Origin: Alnus glutinosa
Lineage: Eukaryota; Streptophyta; Magnoliopsida; Fagales; Betulaceae
NCBI RefSeq assembly: GCF_958979055.1
Contig: NC_084887.1
Coordinates: 35,256,620 to 35,320,619, forward strand
Direction: 5' to 3'
DNA length: 64,000 nt
A program made the translations under genes and the position numbers. Shown here one piece after another: positions 44,977 to 56,170 of this stretch (position 1 is its first letter; each line of letters begins with the position of its first letter). Below the pieces are notes generated by a model. The model was not told the DNA's origin. It did not search any database and worked only from the letters and a program-made list of their open reading frames with translations.

Positions 44977-46124
44977 GCATCAGATCACATTGCGGCTTTT
45001 GTTTGGCTGGCACAAACCCCCCACCCCCCCCCTCCCTCGCTTTTTTTCCCCTGGTTTTGCAAGATGCACCACATGATGGGGCCTATTTTTGGAGATCCTT
45101 TCTGTTGGTGATCCATTTCTCATTGTTGTATCCTTATTCCTAATGTATTGCTTGCAAGCCATGCTTAATGTTAAGTGGGATGCGTCTTAACAACTTTTCT
45201 TTCAGCATTGTAGGTAATTTATAGGCAGTATTATTAAACCTATTAAATCCTTACTTTTGGATGGACCAGATGGGCAGTCAGTCTATTGAGTAGTTATGCT
45301 GATCCATTTTTTTACAACATTTCTCAGTTGCATTATATTTGTTCTTTATTTTTGTAATCCAGTTGTATAGCCTCTGGTTTCCCACCTTACTTTCATCAGG
45401 GAATCTGAAAATTCCACTTTCTGGACATGCAGTGAAACCTAGAAAGGGCGATGCCTTGCTGTTCTTCAGTCTTCATCCTGATGCAACTACAGATAACAAA
45501 AGCTTGCATGGGAGCTGCCCTGTTATTGAGGGTGAGAAGTGGTCGGCAACCAAGTGGATTCACGTGAGATCCTTTGATAAACCATCGACGCATGCAAACA
45601 ATGGGAATTGTGTGGATGAGAATGATAACTGCCCCATATGGGCTAAGAATGGTGAGTGTGAAAAGAATCGTGTTTACATGGTGGGCTCTGAGGACTCTTA
45701 TGGATACTGTAGGAAGAGTTGCAAGGTTTGCTCATCCTAGGAAGACCATTTTCCAGTTTTTCCTTTGTTCTATACAGGGAGAGGGTTAATCCTCTAACTG
45801 TTGTATATAATATTTTGAGCTGTGACTTAGTGGAACATCTATCAGAGTTGCTCGGACCTAATTTATTTAGCATTAATTTGTGTTTTTCATAGTTATTTGT
45901 CGCATACGTCCCCAACGTCTATTCCTTATGATGGTGCAAAGTTTCTCCTGCAAAAGATGATTGTGGAATGCTTCAGGGCAGGGTTCATATTAACAGAGGA
46001 AGGGTCATGCAAATGTGGCCCTTGGGTCGCACTTAATAGCCTAAATCATACACTCACAGTAGTCTAAAGCCTCAAGCCTCAAGCCCTAACCACATAGTCC
46101 GGGACTCTATCGGACTTATTAGTT

Positions 46125-46436
46125 TTAGGATATGTTTGGATTTGGATTTGTAATTTCAAAAAGTGTGATTTAAAATAACAATTTTAAAAAATAATTTTTA
46201 AAAACGTAGTTAAGCATTTAGTAAAATTGCAGTTTAATCTTTAAAATTGCAGGTTAGTCTTTAAAATTATGCGTTTTTAAAAAAGCATTACATTACTTGC
46301 TATTTGAAAAAACAATTTTCTATGTTTTTAAATCTCAACTTTTTAAAAATACAATTTTCAAACGATTTATTTTTTGCGATTTGGTTTCAAATTATATTTT
46401 TTGTTTATAAAATTGCAATCCTAAACGTACCCTTAG
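46125..46436. mobile_element. MITE with TTAGGATATGTTTGGATT termini (unit B)
   Basis: The counterpart of 36095-36378, with the same left end and CTAAACGTACCCTTAG at the right. It contains about 28 more bases near the left arm than the unit A copy. Confidence 0.6.
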
Positions 46437-47601
46437 TCCAACTCTTAAGGTGACCTTATATTTTAATTAGCAAATTGTATTATGACTTTAAGTCATTAAA
46501 GAAATCTCTTGTATCAAGTAGTAGCATGTGAGATAACAAAGTTTTGAATTCCTTTAGGGTAAAGCGACTATGAATATGTCCCTAAAGACAATTATAATAG
46601 ACTAGCCATTACCTCTAATGATTTGTCCATATCACACTGCAAATTTCAATCAGCTAAAGTGAAAAATATATCCCCTCTAATGAAATTCAAACCACTAACT
46701 TTCATGAGCAAAAATATAAAAAAAAACAAAAAAAAAAAAATGTTAGAATTCTTTCTAGCGTCATTCTGTTGTCTTTCTAGATGACATGAATTTAATAAAA
46801 AAAAAATAAAAAATCTCAAGAGGTGACTTACGAAATGCAATTTTTTAAGCAAAAAAATTAAATTCATGCTATTCAGAATGACTCTAGAAGGAGTTCTATC
46901 ATTTATCAAAAACAAATAACACAAAATTGTATGACTCATACCAGCCACAAAATGCTGAACGTAGATTTTTTGATATTTTTCATGTCATAAATTATATATG
47001 AATTTTGAATATATGATAGAACCGTTTTTATTCAATACAAAGAAACATTCGCTCTTTTATCTTTTTGTCAAGGGGTAATGTACGTGCTGGTGCTATACAT
47101 AAGCATAAGCTGACTGTATGTTAAAACAAAAACTAGGCCGGCTATGGTTGTGCTAAATTGTACCATACGTTTCTTTCAACCGACACAATTTCATATATTG
47201 CCCTCTAAGTCATGTAGTGAGAATGAAGACCTTTAATTCCACCAATAATGCTAATCTCCAAGACCCTAAGGAAAAAAATAACAAAATGACAAAAGCTAGC
47301 CTGAAAGAATGAAGAAAAGGCCAAACAAGATCTTCTGAGTTTTTCCAGTCTATAGACCGGACTATACAACCATCACAACTATACAGTAAAAAGCATCATT
47401 TGAATCGACACTTACCAAAAAATTAAATATATATATATATATATTTTTTTCTTTTTACAACCACTTCATTCTAATTATATAATAATAATATAATTGTTTA
47501 CTAAATAATATTGGATTAAGATAATCTTCTCAAATTTTTTGTCTGAATTTTATAAGTTTTGGACATATGATTGTTAGAGACAACTTATAAGACTTATTTG
47601 A

Positions 47602-47988
47602 TAGGAGTGAAAATGCGGATACGATTATTAGCAACATTTGTATCTGAGTCTGCATTTGCGAAATGCGATTATTACTTTTAAGTATCTGCATCTGCATCTG
47701 CATATATGAGATTACTATCCGTATCCGTACGGTTATTATCCGCTATCCGCATATGAGGTAATGGTCATTTTGGATTACTATCTAAATCTATATATAAAAT
47801 TAAATAATGTGGTTATTACTATATGCAAGCTTAAATAAATTAATATTTTACTTGTTACACATTTACGATTATCACTTATAGAGAATTATTGTCTTATAAA
47901 GTAATCGTGATTTGGATTGCCAAAGAATAAATAAATAAATAAATAAATGTAGTAAGGTACACTATGAGATGATAGTAAAAAGAACTTA
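47602..47988. mobile_element. hAT-type MITE, deleted copy (unit B)
   Basis: The counterpart of 37411-37998. The right part is missing: sequence jumps from GTAAAAAGAACTT to AAATAAAAATTG, which in unit A are about 210 bases apart and bordered by similar AACT words, fitting a microhomology deletion. Confidence 0.6.
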
Positions 47989-48128
47989 AATAAAAATTGC
48001 GCTGTTTAACTACTTATTTAGTCAAATGAGTCTTATAAATAATCTCTTACAATTATTTACCGGAATGCTTTTAAATTCTGACAAATTATTTGAGGGGAAA
48101 CTAAACCAATAACATTTCTCTTTTATAT

Positions 48129-48271
48129 GGAAAATGTTAAATTTACAACACCAACATAACAACCACACAACGACCCCTCACATGAGGGTGAACCCCACAT
48201 ACTGGGGCCCACCCTCATGTGAGGGGTTGTTGTGTGGTTGTTGTGATGATGTTGTGTATGAATCAAATCCC
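48129..48271. mobile_element. MULE-type hairpin MITE, CCCTCACATG family, copy 2
   Basis: A 143-bp near-palindrome flanked by the 9-bp duplication CTTTTATAT (48120-48128 and 48272-48280). Unit A has the empty site CATTTCTCTTTTATATTACAAG at about 38996. Ends are GGAAAATGTTAAATTTACAA and, in complement, GGGATTTGATTCATACACAA; the arms share ACAACCACACAAC.ACCCCT. It inserted after the segmental duplication, about 380 bases upstream of the intact hydroxylase gene. Confidence 0.88.
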
Positions 48272-48662
48272 CTTTTATATTGCAAGAAAATGAGACTGAA
48301 CGCGAGTAAAGTGTAGAAAATGGGACACAAAATCCCAAATTTCGAACTTTAGAGCATGTGACGAGGTGAGATGCGTTTGACTTGGTGATCTCATTATTAC
48401 CATAAGAATTAAGAACCTTCCAGAATTGACCGCACTTTAGAACACCACAAAAGCCATAATACAGATCCAGTGGGCGCCCATTAAGATTATCTTATACCAG
48501 AAGGCTCACCAACGCATTCTTTGACTCTTCTCCTGCTCTTAATTACGTTGAACTTTCTATGAGAAAACCTCACCAATTTTCTTTCGTTCCAAAACAATAA
48601 ATCCAAGCCGAAGGGCATCATTTCTCTCTAGAGATTGTTGTATGTGAAGAAACAGAGTTGTG

Positions 48663-51600
48663 ATGGATTTTGGGAATTCGCTCGCGCTTTCTCTCTCTTT
48701 TCTTTTCCTTCTCGCTCATCTGTCCCATTCGGCTATTCAATTGCCCGGATGGCTCGGAGACAAGAATACGTATAAACTTTTCTCTTTCTCTATCTCTATC
48801 TCTGTGTGTGTGTGTGTGTTTGTGAAAATGCCAATGAGAAATTGTTCAAAATTCGATGTGGTTTTCAGGCAGGAATCGGTGCTGAGATTGAATAAAGGTG
48901 CTTTCACCGCTCCCTTTGATCCCACTCGCGTCACTCCACTCTCGTGGCATCCCAGGTCAATCGCTCTCTCTCTCTCTCTGTGTTATTTTAATAAATTGCA
49001 ATGTTTTTAGTTGTTAATTTGTCTTTGTGGTATTGATTTGTTTTTCTTGGGTAAATGTTAATTCCCAAGGGCTTTCGTTTATAAGAAATTTCTGACCGAT
49101 GCGGAGTGCGATCACCTAATCAATTTGGTAAGATACGTTCTTAGAATTCTTCATTGAATTCTGTGTTTTTATTTCCCAATGCGTACGTAGAAATATGGTT
49201 AGTGGTGAGAAATGTACCACTTGTCCTAAATCGATTTGGATTTGTGTTACTTTTTGGGGAAAGTAGGCAAGGGATAAGCTAGAGCTGTCAATGGTGGCCG
49301 ATAATGATTCTGGTAAGAGTATTAAGAGTGAAGTCCGAACGAGCTCTGGGATGTTTCTTCAGAAAGCTCAGGTATTGTACGTTAATCCCTTCTCTTTCCT
49401 ATATTTACGGACTTCTTTTGAGCTTTTGAGCTTATGCCTTTTAAATTCTCTCCTCTCGGCAAGATACAGACTTATTGCAATAGCCTTTTTAAGTGTAGAG
49501 TTAATGATTCATATAAATTGGCAACATGTTGCGGTGAATATCTTACAGTGTTTAAAGTAATCTTGAATGCATGATTATGAGCTGTTGTTTTTAGGAATTT
49601 TGAAATTTTGGAGATGGGAAGATACTATTTTTAGGTGATTATAGCTGTTGCTTTGTCTATATTTTGGAGATGGGAAGATATGGTCTATTGTTATCTTTAG
49701 GAAGTAGGCGTGATTCAAATTGGACTTGGATGGCATTAGGTTATATTTCTTAGTTAACTAGTGTGTTTAACTATGAGCAAATGACACGAAAGTTTTGAGT
49801 GCATAGGTAATTGGGAAAGATACGTATATGTTAATGAAATCAGAACGAAAATTGTGGGTTGAACTGCCATCTCGCTTCCTTATGACTGCTTAAAATCAAC
49901 ATTTTGTAGCTTCAATTCAAGCAAAACAGTGCTCTATTTTCTCTTCAGCCTTTGTTGGTATCATTTTGAAGGCTGTAAGAACCTTTGTCAAGTGGTTGAC
50001 TGATGACTAGTCTTGTTTCTTTTTAAGATAAAAATTCTAGTCACATTATAGAATGCCACAAGGTTTTGTTATTTGAAACCCTTAGATGCAGTGATGTTCT
50101 TTTTCATTATACATGTAACTTCCCCAAGGTACATGACAACAAATCCTTCTGTTTATTAAATAAGATTACTTTCTTATTTGTTTTAATAAAACGGACACCT
50201 CATGATCTTTTGCAAGACTTAGCTCAAGTTTCATCCAGAATACATTTTTTAACTTGTTGATCTATTAGTTAATCTTGTTTGTGAGAATGGAGAAAACTTG
50301 AGTTTCTGGAAGTAATTTGGCACCTAGATGGTGTTTGACATCATTTAAATAGGACAATTAATGCATTTTTGGTTCAACGGTATAAGCTAGTGCTGGATGG
50401 ATAACCAATTCTATCATGACTTGAACCTCTTCACAGAGCAGAACTCTCCTGATTTTTGAGTGACTTCAACTCGTAAACAGTATAAACTAGTGTTGGATGG
50501 ATAACCAATTCTATCATGTCTTGAACCTCTTCGTAGAGCAGAACTATCCTTCTTTTTTGAGTGACTTCAAGTTGTTGAAAGAAAATAACCTTGGCGTAGG
50601 AAGCGAGGTTCTTCCATGATTTTCGTGGACAGCTCTTTGAACTAATTTGGTGGGTGGCAACTAAACCAATGTATAATATAATGGGGTATGCAGATATCTC
50701 TTTTGTATCTAACTCAAATCTAAGCTCCTTGTTTGTTATTTTTAGTTAAAAATTGTTTTCTATTCTGGATCTATCGGCATGGAGATGTATTAGTTATTTT
50801 GGGTGTCAATTCGTGTAAAAAAGTTTTGTTTTTTGGTTTCAGTTGATTGGACATCCATCAAGCTAAAAGTTTGTCAAAACTTGTATGTATATGTTTTTGT
50901 GTACACCTCTTTTTCACTCTGAATAATTGAGGCTTTCTCATGCAAGAGGTTCCTTTGTGAAGCTTGTGTTAGATCCAACATGTTTTATGGCGTAGCCAAT
51001 AGCCATTGATTGCTGGAAGCACACAATCTATTTTCATTATTATTCTGTGAGGTATGTGTTGTCCAGTTCTTTTAACTTGGATTGTTTACTTTGTGTCTTT
51101 GTTTCGCCTTGAAGGATGAAATAGTCGCTGGTATTGAGGCCAGGATTGCTGCATGGACCTTCCTTCCAGTAGGTAAGCTAATTACATTTTTCATGTTGAT
51201 TTATGAGTTCTTCAATTGTAATGAAAATTTCTTATTTGATCTTTCTCAATCTGATTGTGTAAACAGAAAATGGGGAGTCCATGCAAATACTGCACTATGA
51301 GCATGGTCAGAAATATGAACCACATTTTGACTTTTTTCATGACAAGGTTAATCAAGAAATGGGTGGCCACCGGGTTGCTACCGTATTGATGTATTTATCT
51401 GATGTTGGGAAGGGTGGGGAGACAGTTTTTCCCAATTCAGAGGTAAATAACTGCTTATCCAGTGGTCCTCTGTTTTTTATTTTTTTTATTTATTTATTTT
51501 TTTTTAATCTGTCGTGGAAAGTTCATGGAGGGCTTTTATCTGGTTAAACACACAGCTCTTGTCTACGTGTTGTTTGTTTGCGTGAATATGATTTTCCTCC

Positions 51601-52797
51601 CCTCCCACCCCCATTTCTTTCTGCTTCCATAATCCGGCTTTTTTTTGTCATATTCTATAGCGAAAGATGTCTCGATCAAATGAAGATGGCTGGTCTGATT
51701 GTGCTGAACAAGGCTATGCAGGTATTATTTTCCTGACGTATAACAAATATAAATATCTCTTTTGTTGTTTCACTAAAGTTTATGCTTGATTCTTTGGTTA
51801 ATCGATTCAGATGGGTATCTCTTTTGTATAATCTCAGTGAAGAATTGTAGACAGAAATACCTTAAATATGTAGTGCTTGAAAATATGTAGTCTTAACTCT
51901 TTTTTTCTTCTTGAGTTAGAGCATGGGAAATAAGGAGTTGGTTGTGTGCCAATTATGTTTGCAGACGGACAATGGGTCCTTTCTGAATTTGTTTTTTGGC
52001 CATCAATATAGAATCAACTAATGTTTGAGCATCAGATCACATTGCGGCTTTTGTTTGGCTGGCACAACCAACACCCCCCCCCCCCCGCTTTTTTTCCCCT
52101 TGGTTTTGCAAGATGCACCACATGATGGGGCCTATTTTTGGAGATCCTTTCTGTTGGTGATCCATTCCATTTATCATTGTCGTATCCTTATTCCTAATGT
52201 ATTGCTTGCAAGCCATGCTTAATGTTAAGTGGGATGCGTCTTAACAACTTTTCTTTCAGCATTGTAGGTAATTTATAGGTAGTATTATTAAACCTATTAA
52301 ATCCTTACTTTAGGTGGACCAGATGGGCAGTCAGTCTATTGACTAGTTATGCTGATCCATTTTTTACAACATTTCTCAGTTGCATTATATTTGTTCTTTA
52401 TTTTTGTAATCCAGTTGAGTTGTATAGCCTCTGGTTTCCCACCCTACTTTCATCAGGGAATCTGAAAATTCCACTTTCTGGACATGCAGTGAAACCTAGA
52501 AAGGGCGATGCCTTGCTGTTCTTCAGTCTTCATCCTGATGCAACTACAGATAACAAAAGCTTGCATGGGAGCTGCCCTGTTATTGAGGGTGAGAAGTGGT
52601 CGGCAACCAAGTGGATTCACGTGAGATCCTTTGATAAACCATCGAAGCATGAAAACAATGGGAATTGTGTGGATGAGAATGATAACTGCCCTATATGGGC
52701 TAAGAATGGTGAGTGTGAAAAGAATCGTGTTTACATGGTGGGCTCTGAGGACTCTTATGGATACTGTAGGAAGAGTTGCAAGGTTTGCTCATCCTAG
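48663..52797 (+). CDS. Prolyl 4-hydroxylase with ShKT domain, intact copy
   Basis: Eight exons: 48663-48769, 48869-48955, 49070-49127, 49267-49371, 51115-51172, 51267-51442, 51661-51721 and 52490-52797, all GT/AG; 960 bases, 319 aa. The ATG at 48663 is preceded in frame by GTG, which is not used. N-terminal residues about 6-23 (LALSLSFLFLLAHL) form a signal anchor, so the enzyme is expected in ER/Golgi. The 2-oxoglutarate/Fe(II) dioxygenase core holds YEPHFDFFHDK (His and Asp ligands), LHGSCPV (distal His) and KWSATKWIHV (Lys for 2-oxoglutarate). The C-terminal 40 residues form a six-cysteine ShKT domain (CVDENDNC..CKVCSS). It is close to Arabidopsis P4H2 (At3g06300) from memory. It hydroxylates prolines of extensins and arabinogalactan proteins before O-glycosylation. 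Intron 4 is about 1.7 kb. Confidence 0.94.
50380..50579 (+). repeat. 100-bp tandem duplication inside intron 4 (unit B)
   Basis: The same arrangement as 42584-42783, with units starting at 50380 and 50480. Confidence 0.78.
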
Positions 52798-53203
52798 GAA
52801 GACCATTTTCCAGTTTTTCCTTTGTTCTATACAGGGAGAGGGTTAATCCTCTAACTGTTGTATATAATATTTTGAGCTGTGACTTAGTGGAACATCTATC
52901 AGAGTTGCTCGGACCTAATTTATTTAGCATTAATTTGTGTTTTTCATAGTTATTTGTCGCATACGTCCCCAACGTCTATTCCTTATGATGGTGCAAAGTT
53001 TCTCCTGCAAAAAATGATTGTGGAATGCTTCAGGGCAGGGTTCATATTAACAGAGGAAGGGTCATGCAAATGTGGCCCTTGGGTCGCACTTAATAGCCTA
53101 AATCATACACTCACGGTAGTCTAAAGCCTCAAGCCCTACCAATTTTTCTTGCCGTCGGAATGAGAGATTCTTTAAGCAGCTCATCTTAGGATTGCCTTAA
53201 AAA

Positions 53204-54373
53204 TAGGGTTGGCAATTCGGGTTCACAGGTCGGGTTCGGGTCAACCCGACTGACCTGATTATATAAACGTGACCTGACTATTAATCGGGTCGTGACATGC
53301 GACCCGAACACGACCCGATTAATAATCGGGTAACCCGAACACGACCTGACAAACACGACTAAAAAACGTGTCACCTGTTTACCCGACACAACCCGACTAA
53401 AAAACTGTCTGATTTGAGTTTATTAGTTTGTTTACCACAAACACAAAGGTTTATATATTGTGAATATACAACACTACTGCAGTACTGCTTTTCTAGTGTA
53501 TGTGCACTGCAATAATTATGAAGATATTTTGCTTTGGAATGCAAATACAATCTCTCTAGCTACAAATTGCGATTTCATATTTGTTTCCAAATTATTATAT
53601 CAACACTGAATATATATATGCCATCAGAGGGCGGTTACCCAACTAACCAAGGTGGCATTTTGAGGTTAGCGCAGGGCACAGACATTAATTCACACACACA
53701 CCACACCAAAAGATGCATGAAAAATTGAAAATTCACTGAGAACTGGTATTTCCCCTGAAGTACACGCAGACTGTATAATATACTGTTAATTAGATATCAA
53801 TTACTTACAATGTTCCAGCATCTACTTCAACTACAGAACCAATCAAGAAACTAAAATCTCAAAAAACAAAACATCAATCGATCAAGCCATAACCGACCCT
53901 TACCACCGAAATCAACACCCAAAAATCCCCAAATCAAAAACCTTAATTCAATTCGGTCCTCTCCAACCGAAACAGGGGAAGAAAAATCAAATTAATAGAC
54001 AACTCATTACCTACAATATTTTCCTTTAAACACCATTCGGTTAGAGCTTCTTCAACCAACCAATCAAACCTAAATCTCAAAAGGAAACCAAACCAACACG
54101 GCAACACCCAATCACCCATACCTTGAGGAGGAATTGAAATGTTTGGCGTAGAAAGAGCCAAAGAGGGGGAAAAGGCCGGATGGTTGGCGTCAGGTGTGTG
54201 GAGTGCGGCGGGCGGGTGGGCGACGGGTGGGCGGGCGGAGTGCGGGCCGGCGGGCTACTAGGCTAGGATTCCACCGTTTCGGCCCTTTCTCACTTCTCAG
54301 TAGACTCAGTTTCTCAGTTTCTCCTTTTGGTTTCAGGTTAGTCGGGTTAGAGTGTTAGAGTTAGACACTTAGT

Positions 54374-54419
<46 letters not shown>

Positions 54420-54549
54420 AAAACCTTACCAGGTCACAATCGTGTCAACCCGATTATGACTCGAACCCGATTACAGTAAACCTTAACCCTATTTTCCCGT
54501 GTCGTGTTCGTGTCGGATTCGCGGGTCGTATCAAAAATTGCCAACCCTA
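53204..54549. mobile_element. Non-autonomous hAT-type element with TAGGGTTGGCAA termini
   Basis: Begins TAGGGTTGGCAATTCGGG and ends AAAATTGCCAACCCTA, flanked by a perfect 8-bp duplication, CTTAAAAA (53196-53203 and 54550-54557). Subterminal regions are packed with CGGGT/ACCCG words (GGGTCGTGACATGCGACCCG), typical of such elements. The interior (about 53430-54360) is unlike the ends; its minus strand contains a leader-like CTTTCTACGCC..CAATTCCTCCTCAAG followed by GTATGGG, resembling an exon with splice donor, so host sequence may have been captured. A 40-base T run is at about 54377-54410. No transposase. Confidence 0.85.
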
Positions 54550-54557
54550 CTTAAAAA

Positions 54558-54774
54558 ACCATTTATGTTGGCCCCTTTCTTGGCAGGCGAAGAAAGCTAT
54601 TGGGCCACGCAAATTATTTGGCTCATTTCCAAATTATTTTTTATTTTTTATTCTAACTTTACTGACGTGATTATTGGAATTCTTTACCCCTTGTATACTT
54701 TGTTTTATGTTTAAAGCAATCTTGCTTAGAGAAAAAAAAAATAGTGATATGATTGATTTGATGCAATAGCTAGA
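54558..54774. other. Short unique spacer between two hAT-type elements
   Basis: AT-rich sequence without gene or repeat ends. Confidence 0.4.
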
Positions 54775-54782
54775 GTCCAAAC

Positions 54783-55647
54783 TAGGGGTGTACACGGGGC
54801 GGATTTTTGCCCTTTTTGCCCCCTCCCCACACCCCTGCGGGTCCCTAAAATCGCACCTGCGAACCATACAAAAATGAAAAAATCCGTGCGGTGTAGGGTG
54901 ATGCGGGGCGGGGGATGCGGGTTGTGTGGGGCGGGGTGGATTTAATACCTAGATCTAAAAACATGCCATATTTTCTCAAGAACCAAACAAAGCATAGAAA
55001 AATCACAAACAAATTAATGATTTTCACAACAACCAAACACTAAACTAAGCCAAACCAAATAAAAACGAACAATTTTTTTTAAAAACACTCACCTTAATCA
55101 CCATCGTGCCCACCCCTAAGCTTCGTAGCTCACCGGAATTCCCAAGTCAGTGGGAGAATCTGATCTGAAGACTGAAAAGTCATGGGATGTGGGTATAGGA
55201 GTCATAGATCTGAAGAGTGAGAGTTTAGACGAGGGATAGATGGATTCAACAGTTTCATTCTAAAATATGGACCAGGGGAAAACGAAGAAGATGAAGTGGC
55301 GCTAGGTTAGAAACAAAGATAAGAGAAAACGAAGGGGAAAATGAAGAAGATGAAGCGGCACTAGGTTAGAAAAAAGAGAGAAGAGAAAACGAAGGGAAAC
55401 GGCGCTAGGTTAGATTCGTTAGAAACAAATAGGAGAAATGATTCAAAGTAACCTAGGTTTTCTTGTTTTTACTTCGTTTTAACTCATGGGGTGGGGCAGG
55501 GCCCCAGGGTTTTTTAAAACCCCAACCTGCAACCTGCCCCGCCTCGCAAAATTTTCATAAAAAATTACCTGTACCCGCAAATTATAAGGCAAAATCCTTG
55601 ATTTTCGAGGCAGTTCGTGCGGGTGGGTGGGTTTTTGCCCACCCCTA
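54783..55647. mobile_element. Non-autonomous hAT-type element with TAGGGGTG termini
   Basis: 865 bp, starting TAGGGGTGTACACGGGGCGG and ending GGGTTTTTGCCCACCCCTA, flanked by a perfect 8-bp duplication, GTCCAAAC (54775-54782 and 55648-55655). Subterminal regions contain GCGGGG/CCCCGC repeats. The middle carries a purine-rich tandem repeat with a GAAAACGAAG..GATGAAG motif (about 55270-55395). No coding potential. Same superfamily as the 53204 element but a different family. Confidence 0.87.
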
Positions 55648-55739
55648 GTCCAAACATAGGGACAACAAGTTCCCTGATTACAATATCATAGATTCGAGGA
55701 AGAATTTCTTCTATCTAGATTTTGTCTACAATATGGGTG

Positions 55740-56170
55740 ACAGTCTCTTATGCTAAACCGTGAGCAGCCGCATTATCTTCCCGCATTATGTAGAACTTGC
55801 AGTCTGAAAATACCTCAAGCTAGATTTTATATCCTCCAGTACTAGATGTCCATATCCGCTCTTATTGGGCACATTTGTCTTGCAATCTCTAACAATTTGT
55901 AGGGCGTCGCCCTCAAAGCAAATGTCAAGGAAGCCCAAATCCTGGCAAAATATCACTGCTTGTAAAGTCGCCCTTGTCTTAGTCATAGTAGGATTAGCCA
56001 TTAAAGTATGTGTGGTATTAAGAGCAGCCAAAACATAACATTCTTCATCTCGAACAATGATGCCCGCTTCAATTTGCCCCTTCTTGGCATTGACAGCCGC
56101 ATCCCAATTTGCTTTGAAAAGCTCAGGATCAGGTGCCCGCCAACCAACAATCAGCTGAGGCTCTTGTAAG
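55740..56170 (-). pseudogene. RNase H-like domain fragment of non-LTR retroelement type
   Basis: The minus strand from about 56165 reads VGWRAPDPELFKANWDAA, continues through GIIVRDEECYVLAALNT and AVIFCQDLGFLDICFEGDA, and ends at a stop at 55786. The next frame carries the missing end (KFYIMREDNAAAHGLA), so one frame change breaks it. This is the plant RVT_3/RNase H-like domain found at the C-end of plant LINE-type reverse transcriptases and in many stand-alone copies. Acidic residues in WDAA and FEGDA are the catalytic-type positions. No reverse transcriptase region is next to it. Most likely a relic, not an active gene. Confidence 0.72.

Larger units (their letters stand above)
39393..45740 (+). 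pseudogene. Prolyl 4-hydroxylase, upstream copy, exon 1 damaged
   Basis: Eight exons at 39393-39465, 39570-39656, 39795-39852, 39988-40092, 43321-43378, 43473-43648, 43849-43909 and 45433-45740, all with GT/AG borders. Relative to the intact copy, exon 1 lacks a net 34 bases, so splicing at the same donor shifts the frame and meets a stop early in exon 2; total length (926) is not a multiple of three. Exons 3-8 stay open and keep the iron ligands (HFD, HGS) and the 2-oxoglutarate lysine (SATKW). Substitutions at conserved places (SEARTSSG for SEVRTSSG, FFHLK for FFHDK) suggest relaxed selection. An ATG at 39529 within intron 1 is in frame with exon 2 and could start a protein without signal anchor if that intron is retained. 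It could thus be a pseudogene or an altered gene. Confidence 0.8.
36061..46090 (+). repeat. Segmental direct duplication, upstream unit
   Basis: This 10.03-kb unit begins CACATAGTCCGGGACTC and ends CCTCAAGCCCTAAC; the second unit starts immediately with CACATAGTCCGGGACTC at 46091. The two carry the same prolyl 4-hydroxylase gene, introns and about 3 kb of upstream sequence in the same order and orientation. Coding exons differ by about 1-3 % (three differences in the 308-base last exon by eye). The extra 3 kb here is accounted for by four transposon insertions and a 59-bp tandem duplication. Confidence 0.92.
46091..53138 (+). repeat. Segmental direct duplication, downstream unit
   Basis: About 7.05 kb, starting CACATAGTCCGGGACTC and ending CCTCAAGCCCTA at about 53138, where sequence unique to this side begins. 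It carries the intact prolyl 4-hydroxylase gene. Compared with unit A it lacks the retroposon, TIR element, solo LTR, Cassandra and 59-bp repeat, has a deletion in the MITE at 47602-47988, and gained a MITE at 48129-48271. Confidence 0.92.
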
